This document shows positions 16,446 to 23,658 of a stretch of 64,000 nt of DNA, piece by piece. The DNA is taken from contig NC_007964.1 in the NCBI RefSeq assembly GCF_000013885.1, forward strand, positions 3,830,001-3,894,000, given 5' to 3'. A model generated the notes under the pieces. That model did no database searches. It was given only the letters and a program-made list of their open reading frames with translations, and was not told where the DNA came from. Source of the DNA: Nitrobacter hamburgensis X14. GTDB lineage: Bacteria > Pseudomonadota > Alphaproteobacteria > Rhizobiales > Xanthobacteraceae. Position numbers and translations under genes: made by a program. Each line of letters opens with the position of its first letter. The first letter of the stretch is position 1.

Positions 16446-18545
16446 ATGACACGACACGTTGTCACCGCGATCCTGGGGCTGTCCGCTGTGATCACCCCCG
16501 CTAAGGCCGACGAAGAAAACCAGAAGCGTACCGAACCTTATATGCTTGGCGCAATCGTCGTCACCGGGCGGACGCCCGGCCGGACAGAGAGCGGACCTCA
16601 TTCGGTTAGCGACGGTATCGTCACCGGGCAGGTATCCAACCAGGCGACGGTTGAAAACGCAACGACCGTCACCGACAAGCAGATCGCGCAAAAGGGCGCG
16701 CGCAGTCTTGACGAAGCGGTTCGCGCGGTCCCGGGTGTTGTCGTCACGAGCGGCGGCCAGAGCATTCCCCGTATCATGATACGCGGCCTGCCGCCGCGGC
16801 AAACGCAGATTTTCCTCAACGGCGTTCCGCTGAATTCCGCTGTCGATGGCCAGTTCGATCCTTCCCTGATCCCGACCGAGAACATCGATCAGATCAAAAT
16901 CATCCAGGGTCCAAGCTCGGTTCTTTATGGGCCAGGAACGATTGCCGGCGTCATCGACATCATCACCAAGAAGGGCGCGAACGGGATTCATGGCGATGTC
17001 GGCACCGAGGTCGGTGGCGGTGGTGCGCGTCGCGGCTACGGCACCGTGTCTGGCGGTTTTGAGAATTACGATTTCTTCGTCAGTGGCAGCCACACGGATC
17101 GCGATGCTTTTCTCCTGCCTGACGGCAGTTATCGATCCAACAGCGATAACGAGCAGTCGAACCTTTTCGCCAATTTCGGCACCCACGTCGGCGATTGGCG
17201 GCTTGGCGCAACTCTCAGCTACCTGAAGGGTTACCAAGGTCTGGCACCGAACACGATCGCTTCAGGATCCGGGAATCCGTTTACCCCAGGGCAGAATTTC
17301 GAACGGTTCGACTCGATCGAGGGACAGTCGGCGCAATTCGATGCCGCCTACGAGCCGGACGGCCCGTTCGCGCTGCGCTTTACGGGTTATCTCAATCAGC
17401 TCGACATCCGCGATAGGCGTTTCGACGACGCCACCTACACGACCATGAGCAACCCCTCCGTCAAAACGTTCGACGAGATGATCCGCACCAAGGTCAGCGG
17501 CGGCCAAACCGAACTTCGCTACGATCTTGGCGCTTTCGGCAACCTCACGTCGAACGTGGCGATCCGCCGGGAAGCGGACGATCTGTCAGGCATGATCCGC
17601 GACGTCGTTCTCCCTAAAAAAGGTAACGGCTCCGGCGGCGGCAGTGGTGGTGGTTCCGGTGGTGGTGGTGGTGGTGGTGGTGGTGGTTCTGGCGCGGGTG
17701 GCGGCAACACCTTTGGCTGGCGCACCCTGGATGAATCGCATGAGCTGACGACCACATCGGCCGCTACCGAATATCGCGTCGATCCGCTGCCGCGACTGCA
17801 TCTGACGATGGGCTATAGCCAGCATTGGTTTCAGCGGCCTGATGCAACGAACACGGGCGCGCAGTGGATGACAAGCCTCAGTTACGACCTGACGCCGGAT
17901 CTGCTCGCCTTCGGCACTTATGCCCGCAAGGTTCGCTTTCCGACCATCGACCAGCTCTTTAACCCGCAACAGGGCAACACGGCGCTGCGCCCCGAACAAT
18001 CGGACAACTATGAAGCCGGCCTCGCCTGGACGATCGCGCCGAGAGCACAGTTACGCGCGAGCGCGTTCCACAACGATGTGCACAACTTCATCCTTAACGA
18101 CCAGATCAATCAGGTCTTCGTCAACCGCGACGTCGTCATCTCCGGCGTTCAGGTCTCGGGTGTCTATTCGCCGCTGTCGACACTGACGTTCCGGCCCGGT
18201 TATACCTATCTCGACATGCGCTATCCGTCGTCGGGATTACCCGTCGACTACCGGCCGCGCCATGTTGTTGATATGCTGGTCGCCTATGAACCCTATCCCG
18301 GCTTGCAGGTGTCGAGCGACCTCTCCTATTTCATGGACCAATCGGTGGGTTCGAAATCGAACGCCGCCGTGCGGCAGGCGCTTCCCGACTATGCGGTGGT
18401 CAACGCGCGGATCCGCCAATCCTTTGGTCACGGCATCAGCGGCTATGTGCGCGCCACCAATCTCTTCAACAGCAAGTACGACTATGCCGTCGGCTTCCCG
18501 GCCGCAGGCCGTACGGTCTACGCCGGGCTGGAATATCATTTCTAG
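16446..18545 (+). CDS. TonB-dependent outer-membrane receptor
   Basis: A 699-aa outer-membrane receptor with a signal peptide ending near PAKA, a TonB-box-like IVVTG, a plug domain (residues about 75-190 with VRAVPGVVV, RIMIRGLPPRQTQIFLNGV, GPSSVLYGPGTIAGVIDI) and a beta-barrel ending in the aromatic LEYHF. Residues about 395-420 are a Gly/Ser loop that includes ten Gly codons in a row, all GGT. The ligand is not evident. Classic siderophore, haem or cobalamin genes are absent. The two upstream genes form one unit with it. Confidence 0.92.
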   Translation: MTRHVVTAILGLSAVITPAKADEENQKRTEPYMLGAIVVTGRTPGRTESGPHSVSDGIVTGQVSNQATVENATTVTDKQIAQKGARSLDEAVRAVPGVVVTSGGQSIPRIMIRGLPPRQTQIFLNGVPLNSAVDGQFDPSLIPTENIDQIKIIQGPSSVLYGPGTIAGVIDIITKKGANGIHGDVGTEVGGGGARRGYGTVSGGFENYDFFVSGSHTDRDAFLLPDGSYRSNSDNEQSNLFANFGTHVGDWRLGATLSYLKGYQGLAPNTIASGSGNPFTPGQNFERFDSIEGQSAQFDAAYEPDGPFALRFTGYLNQLDIRDRRFDDATYTTMSNPSVKTFDEMIRTKVSGGQTELRYDLGAFGNLTSNVAIRREADDLSGMIRDVVLPKKGNGSGGGSGGGSGGGGGGGGGGSGAGGGNTFGWRTLDESHELTTTSAATEYRVDPLPRLHLTMGYSQHWFQRPDATNTGAQWMTSLSYDLTPDLLAFGTYARKVRFPTIDQLFNPQQGNTALRPEQSDNYEAGLAWTIAPRAQLRASAFHNDVHNFILNDQINQVFVNRDVVISGVQVSGVYSPLSTLTFRPGYTYLDMRYPSSGLPVDYRPRHVVDMLVAYEPYPGLQVSSDLSYFMDQSVGSKSNAAVRQALPDYAVVNARIRQSFGHGISGYVRATNLFNSKYDYAVGFPAAGRTVYAGLEYHF
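17658..17687 (+). repeat. (GGT)10 microsatellite inside the TonB receptor
   Basis: Ten tandem GGT triplets, preceded by a Gly/Ser region with more GGT and GGC codons. It is in frame, so slippage would change the loop length without stopping translation. Confidence 0.95.
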
Positions 18546-18673
18546 AGCCTTTTCGCTTCTGATGGAATCAGAAGCGAGGCTCTATGATTTTGATTTGACG
18601 CGTTTTCTTCACGCGAACCGGTATCCATCCTCGGGTCAAGCCCGAGGACATGCTTCGGTCGAAAACGCTATAG
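18543..18673. repeat. dispersed hairpin repeat, copy 2 (long form)
   Basis: It begins in the TonB receptor stop codon. It contains AGAGCCTTTTCGCTTCTGA paired with TCAGAAGCGAGGCTCT, then GACGCGTTTTCTTCACGCG and CGAAAACGCT. A further inner hairpin CCTCGGG/CCCGAGG is present, as in copies 3 and 6. Confidence 0.85.
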
Positions 18674-18760
18674 GGCTGACTCCAGCCATGCCCGCCGATC
18701 GGACGAGGGCAGCGCGTAGCAACGCTACCACCCGGCACGAGTCGATGCGCCCGGCCGGCA

Positions 18761-19351
18761 TCACTCGGTGGAACGGCGAAGCCCCAAGGCACCTTCGACC
18801 TTGGCCGGCTTCGCTTCCGGCTTGACGGGGTCGAGCCTGGCGCTCTCGACACGCGGGGTCTCGACACGCGCGGTCACCTCTGTCTTCGACGCGTCGGCCG
18901 TGCGCGAAACCTTGCGGCGGGCGTGGGGACGCGCGGCGGCACGCGCCAGCAGCATCTGCCTGCCACCCTGATGGTTGAAGTCGCAATAGGCAAAGCCCAT
19001 GCCGGAAACCGAACCGCGGAAGCTGCGATCGTTCTTCTTGTCGAGGTTGAAGCACGGCTCGAACGGAAGACCCTTGATCGAGGCGCAAACGGCCTGACCA
19101 CGCACCTGAAGCGTATTGCCCGGCAGCCTCATGTGGCGAACCGGACCCGAGCCGCTGAACTGCACCGCGCCGGCCGCGCCGCCGTCCTCGAACACCCGGC
19201 CGGCGCCGCGTGTGCCGTCGAAGCAGGTGAAGGCGAAAACCTTGCCGGCTACGAACCGCCTAGCCTCGTCGGCAGTCATGATGTGACCGGCCATTGCCGG
19301 TGCCGCAATCGCACCTGCAACCAGGGCTCCTGACACGAAACGCGTGAGCAT
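18761..19351 (-). CDS. secreted hypothetical protein with basic tail
   Basis: A 196-aa protein with a signal peptide (MLTRFVSGALVAGAIAAPAM, cleavage near AMA-GH). A compact domain of about 110 residues follows with four Cys (FTCFDGTRG, QAVCASIKG, EPCFNLDKK, AYCDFNHQG), probably two periplasmic disulfides. The last 60 residues are Arg/Ala/Lys/Pro-rich and low-complexity. I do not recognise the family. It stands alone between repeat copy 2 and the oxidoreductase gene. Confidence 0.75.
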   Translation of the reverse strand: MLTRFVSGALVAGAIAAPAMAGHIMTADEARRFVAGKVFAFTCFDGTRGAGRVFEDGGAAGAVQFSGSGPVRHMRLPGNTLQVRGQAVCASIKGLPFEPCFNLDKKNDRSFRGSVSGMGFAYCDFNHQGGRQMLLARAAARPHARRKVSRTADASKTEVTARVETPRVESARLDPVKPEAKPAKVEGALGLRRSTE

Positions 19352-19471
19352 ACTGCAACTCCGACAAACTCGAGCGCGGGGTACCCGCCGATGGCTGACG
19401 CCTTTACCCCGTGCTTACCATACCAACCGTGGCAACATTGGAGCAGCTTGGTTGGTAAAGTCTGAACATCC

Positions 19472-20458
19472 CTAGAGAATTTTGACCACGATGCGCCCGC
19501 GAACCTCGCCGGCGAGAATCCGGGCGCCGGCCTCGATAACGTCGTCCAGACCGATTTCATGGGTGATTTCAGACAGTTTGGCCCGATCCAGATCGGTTGC
19601 CAGCCGCGTCCACGCGGTGTTCCGAAGCTCGATCGGGCACATCACCGAGTCGATGCCGAGCAGACACACCCCCCGCAAAATGAATGGCGCCACCGAGGAC
19701 GGCAGGTCCATGCCTCCCGCGAGCCCGCAAGCACCGATGGCACCCCGGTACTTCGTCATCGACAGCAGGTTGGCGAGCGTGGTGGACCCGACGCTGTCGA
19801 TCCCCCCCGCCCAGCGTTCCTTCGCCAGCGGCTTGGCCGGGCCGGACAGTTCGTTGCGGTCGATCACCTCAGACGCACCGAGATCCCTGAGATAACCGGC
19901 TTCCGACATGCGTCCGGTGGAGGCGATGACATGATAGCCGAGCCTGGAGAGCACGGCGATGGCCACCGACCCGACACCGCCGGCGGCGCCGGTCACGATC
20001 ACGGAGCCGTCCTTCGGCGTCAGGCCATGTTTTTCCAGCGCCAGCACCGACAGCATCGCGGTGTAGCCCGCCGTCCCGACCGCCATGGCGTCGCGCGCCG
20101 TCAGGCCCGCGGGCAGCGCCACCAGCCAGTCGCCCTTGACGCGGGCCTTTTCCGCATAGGCCCCGAGATGGGTTTCTCCCATGCCCCAGCCGTTGCAGAT
20201 AACCTTGTCGCCGACCTTCCAGGAGGGATGCGACGACTGCTCGACCGTGCCTGCGAAATCGACGCCTGCGATCATCGGAAAACGCCGCACCACCGGCGCC
20301 TTGCCAGTGACCGCAAGGCCGTCCTTGTAGTTCAGCGTGGACCATTCGACGCGAACGGTGACGTCGCCGTCCATCAATTCGGCCTCGTCGAATTGGGTCA
20401 GCGCGACCGTCGTGCCTGTCTCGGCCTTATCGATCCGGATCGCCTTGAATGTCGCCAC
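19472..20458 (-). CDS. acrylyl-CoA reductase/YhdH-type quinone oxidoreductase (MDR family)
   Basis: Medium-chain dehydrogenase of 328 aa without the zinc ligands, as in the AcuI/YhdH group. These are NADPH-dependent enzymes reducing activated C=C bonds such as acrylyl-CoA. It has LNYKDGLAVTGKAPVVRRFP near the start (residues about 43-62), VICNGWGMGE and the nucleotide motif VTGAAGGVGSVAI. AcuI is most often named for this family; activity on acrylyl-CoA here is inferred. The MFS gene lies 48 bp upstream on the same strand. Confidence 0.9.
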   Translation of the reverse strand: MATFKAIRIDKAETGTTVALTQFDEAELMDGDVTVRVEWSTLNYKDGLAVTGKAPVVRRFPMIAGVDFAGTVEQSSHPSWKVGDKVICNGWGMGETHLGAYAEKARVKGDWLVALPAGLTARDAMAVGTAGYTAMLSVLALEKHGLTPKDGSVIVTGAAGGVGSVAIAVLSRLGYHVIASTGRMSEAGYLRDLGASEVIDRNELSGPAKPLAKERWAGGIDSVGSTTLANLLSMTKYRGAIGACGLAGGMDLPSSVAPFILRGVCLLGIDSVMCPIELRNTAWTRLATDLDRAKLSEITHEIGLDDVIEAGARILAGEVRGRIVVKIL

Positions 20459-20506
20459 GCTGCCGCTCTCCGAGGCTTGGACGAGCCTTCCGGAAGATTG
20501 AACCCA

Positions 20507-21760
20507 TTATGCAGGCTGCGCAACCGCCCGCCGGACCGGGGCTTCGACGATCGGCAGATTGATCAATGCGGACAGCACGCCGAACAGCACCGACAACCAC
20601 CAGACCGGGGTGTAGGAACCGAAATGGTCGAACACTACGCCGCCCAGCAGCGAGCCGAGAAACCCGCCGACCTGATGGCTGAAGAACGCGAAGCCGTAGA
20701 GCGTCGCGAGCCAGCGGGTGCCGAACATCAGCGCCACGAGACTCGTGGTTGGCGGCACCGTGGACAGCCAGGTCAGGCCGGTGACGACGCCGAACGCGAC
20801 CGCGGAGAATGTCGTCATCGGGGTTGAAATGAAGACCACGATCGACAGCGCGCGGATGAAGTAGATTGCCGACAGGATGTAGCGCTTGGGCATCCTGGTC
20901 GAGAGCCATCCGACGCTCAGCGAGCCGATGATGTTGAACAGGCCGATCGCCGCCAGCACCCATCCGCCGGTCTGAACCGACAGGCCGCGATCGACCAGAT
21001 AGGCCGGCAGGTGCGCGGTGATGAAGGCGAGCTGGAATCCACAGGTGAAGAAGCCGAGCACCAGCAGGACATAGGAGCGGTGGCCGAAGGCTTCCGCCAG
21101 CGCGCTCTTGAAAGATTGTTCCGGTGCGGCGGCAGCCGTACTGCCGGTATCGCTTGGCGGAGTCGACAACACGAGCGCAAACGGCACCACAAACAGCATG
21201 AGCACCGCAAACACGATCAGCGCCGGCTGCCAGCCGAAATTGTCGATCAGCGCAACGCTGAACGGCGCGAACACGAATTGTCCGAACGATCCCGCCGCGG
21301 TGCCGGCGCCCAGCGCGATGCCACGCCATTGCTCCGGCAACAGCTTGCCGAACGCCGACAGCACCAGATTGAACGAACAGCCGGACAGGCCGAAACCGAT
21401 CAAAAATCCGGCGCCGATATTGAGCGACAACGGCGTGCCCGCATAGCGCATCACCAACAGGCCGGCGGCATACATCAACGCGCCGATGCAAATCACGCGC
21501 ACGCTGCCGAACCTGTCGGCAATCGCGCCGGCGAAGGGTTGGCCGATTCCCCACAGCAGATTCTGAACCGCGAAAGCCAGCGCGAAAACGTCGCGGCCCC
21601 ACGAAAACTCGCTGCTCATGGGTTGCATGAAAAAGCCGAAGGCCGAACGCGGCCCGAACGTCAGCATCCCGATCAGGCAGCCGCAGACGATGATCACCAG
21701 CGGCGTGCGCCATCCCGCTTCGCGCCCGAGACGCCGAACGCTCTCTTCGGTTGTCGCCAT
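20507..21760 (-). CDS. MFS transporter
   Basis: Major facilitator superfamily carrier with 12 predicted membrane segments. The ATG at 21760 (MATTEESVRRLG) is preferred over the in-frame ATG at 21817, because the extra 19 residues do not look like a transporter start; this gives 417 aa. The stretch GPRSAFGFFMQPMSSEFSWG between TM1 and TM2 is typical of the oxalate/monocarboxylate-type (OFA-like) MFS group, suggesting an organic-anion substrate. It is probably co-transcribed with the oxidoreductase downstream. Confidence 0.88.
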   Translation of the reverse strand: MATTEESVRRLGREAGWRTPLVIIVCGCLIGMLTFGPRSAFGFFMQPMSSEFSWGRDVFALAFAVQNLLWGIGQPFAGAIADRFGSVRVICIGALMYAAGLLVMRYAGTPLSLNIGAGFLIGFGLSGCSFNLVLSAFGKLLPEQWRGIALGAGTAAGSFGQFVFAPFSVALIDNFGWQPALIVFAVLMLFVVPFALVLSTPPSDTGSTAAAAPEQSFKSALAEAFGHRSYVLLVLGFFTCGFQLAFITAHLPAYLVDRGLSVQTGGWVLAAIGLFNIIGSLSVGWLSTRMPKRYILSAIYFIRALSIVVFISTPMTTFSAVAFGVVTGLTWLSTVPPTTSLVALMFGTRWLATLYGFAFFSHQVGGFLGSLLGGVVFDHFGSYTPVWWLSVLFGVLSALINLPIVEAPVRRAVAQPA

Positions 21761-21950
21761 CGAAAAACGTCCATTTGCCGATGCCGACGCACACGGCGGC
21801 TCGGCCATCAGCGCCATCCGGCCGGCATCGGCCGAACGTGTAAATTAATGCGTCTGCATGAAAATGTCAGCTCGCGCTGGACAGTAAAGGTCACGGCGCA
21901 AGCCTGCGGTGATTGATTTATGTGGAACCCGGGACCCGCTTGCCACGGCC

Positions 21951-23351
21951 CTACCGCCGGACCGAGCCACCAAGTTCAGCCGAGCTACGAGCCACCTCGG
22001 CCAGCCTGGCGGAGATTTCGGCGGTCTGAGCCGTCGTGCCCCAGCTCGGCGCATCGCGACCATCGCCCCACGCGCGCGGACGGTAAAAGGTATGAACGCC
22101 GGTGCGGTACATCTTCTTCATTTCGTGGACCCAGGAAGGGTGCACCCAATAGGCGTGATAGTGCGTCGACTTGCCGACTTCCGGCAACCACAGCCGCCCG
22201 TCGAGCGTGGCCTTCGCGATCCGGCGGGCGCGATCCCACATGTCCGGCTCGGTGACGACGTCGCGAATGCCGTCGCAGGCGAACGTGAACTGGCAGGCCA
22301 GATGACGGTTCGCATTCTGATAGACCACGCCGCATACGGTGGTCGGATAGTAGCCCGAGAACACGCGGTTCATGACCACCTGCGCCACCGCGATCTGGCC
22401 GCGGACCGCTTCGCCGCGCGCTTCGAAATAAACCGCTTCAGCCAGGCATTTCTCCTGCTTGGCGCGTTTTTTTTCGTTCTGCAGGCCGAGCCGCTCGGCC
22501 GGCGTTTTGACCTCGCCCTTGCCGACCACGGTTTCACCAGCCTTCGCCGAATCCTGCTGGGACGGCACCGATGCCTTCATGTCGGGATCCGCCGCCGGGC
22601 CCGGCGTCACGATCATCGGTTCCTCGCCGGGCTGCCAGCGTTCCAAAACGCCGCTCGCGACACCCAGCGACGAACCGCCGAAATACAGGCTTGCCGTCTT
22701 GATGGAGAACCCGTCGGTGGAAGGCTGCGGGTCGATGGCTGCATCGTCGGCTTCGTTATGCCGCTTGAGATCGTCGAGCGGCCGCGCCTCGAGCGACAGC
22801 GAAATATCGTACTGCGGCAGCGGCGGTGCCTGCAGGGCTTCCGCCAGCTCTGGATCGAGGGCCGCAGGCTCCGCGGCTGTCGCCGTCTTCGCGCCCGCGA
22901 CCGACGCGTTGGACGTCGCGGGATCCAGCGGCGGCGAGCCTAGCGGCGCAGCGGATGGCGCCGCCGGCGCCGCAATGGTCAGACGGTCGCCTTTCAGCCT
23001 CCGATCGACCTTGGGGAAATCCGAAGCCCGATAGCGCGGCGGCGGTCGCGTCAGCCGGTTGCGGGCGATCGCGCCGGCGTTCTGACCATCGATACTTGCA
23101 AGCAGGAGCGTGGCCGCGTGCGGCGCTGAGGTGCCTACGGGACGTCCGAAGCTGAAGGTCGCGACCTGAATGGAGCTGACGGCGGAGGCGAAAACACGTT
23201 TCTGCCAGCGTTCGGCAACGCCGGGCTGCCGCGCAAGCAGCGAGGCGATATCCTGATAGCCGGTTTCGTTCGGGATCAATGCGAAGAAGCAGAGACCGAA
23301 GCCGAAGAGCGCAACACGCGCGCTCTTCAGCTCGTTAAGCAACACAAACAT
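21951..23351 (-). CDS. SleB-type cell wall hydrolase with long N-terminal region
   Basis: A 466-aa exported protein from the ATG at 23351 (an alternative start at 23375 adds eight residues). One N-terminal membrane segment or signal (about residues 10-27) is followed by a long Ala/Pro-rich region. The C-terminal Hydrolase_2 domain (about residues 305-430) has CLAEAVYFEARGE, with the likely catalytic Glu, then VMNRVFSGYYPTTVC and STHYHAYWVHPSW. Family members cleave peptidoglycan. It is a large alphaproteobacterial version, not a spore enzyme. Confidence 0.88.
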   Translation of the reverse strand: MFVLLNELKSARVALFGFGLCFFALIPNETGYQDIASLLARQPGVAERWQKRVFASAVSSIQVATFSFGRPVGTSAPHAATLLLASIDGQNAGAIARNRLTRPPPRYRASDFPKVDRRLKGDRLTIAAPAAPSAAPLGSPPLDPATSNASVAGAKTATAAEPAALDPELAEALQAPPLPQYDISLSLEARPLDDLKRHNEADDAAIDPQPSTDGFSIKTASLYFGGSSLGVASGVLERWQPGEEPMIVTPGPAADPDMKASVPSQQDSAKAGETVVGKGEVKTPAERLGLQNEKKRAKQEKCLAEAVYFEARGEAVRGQIAVAQVVMNRVFSGYYPTTVCGVVYQNANRHLACQFTFACDGIRDVVTEPDMWDRARRIAKATLDGRLWLPEVGKSTHYHAYWVHPSWVHEMKKMYRTGVHTFYRPRAWGDGRDAPSWGTTAQTAEISARLAEVARSSAELGGSVRR

Positions 23352-23658
23352 CGATACGCTCACGCAACGCCACACACGCGATCGATCCGCACATTTGGTG
23401 CATTTCGATCGATTTCGGTAATATCCAATTAAAGTTGCGAGGGCGTTAATTGGCGATGCACGCGCACCACAGGCAAGGGCGCATCCACGGTCGCGCGCAG
23501 ATACCGCAAACGTTGGTAAACAACGACTTCGGTCGAATGGTAAAGATCAGGTCAACGCCGGCGGCGGTGAACGGCGCGTGCGGACATGCGCGCGAAGAAA
23601 TAAAGGCGCAACTGTTATCCACGATGCGGCCAGAAAATTCCCGAATCGAGACAGGCGA

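Noticed and set aside
17658..17687. GGT tract as an on/off phase-variation switch
   Set aside because: The repeat unit is three bases, so slippage cannot shift the frame.
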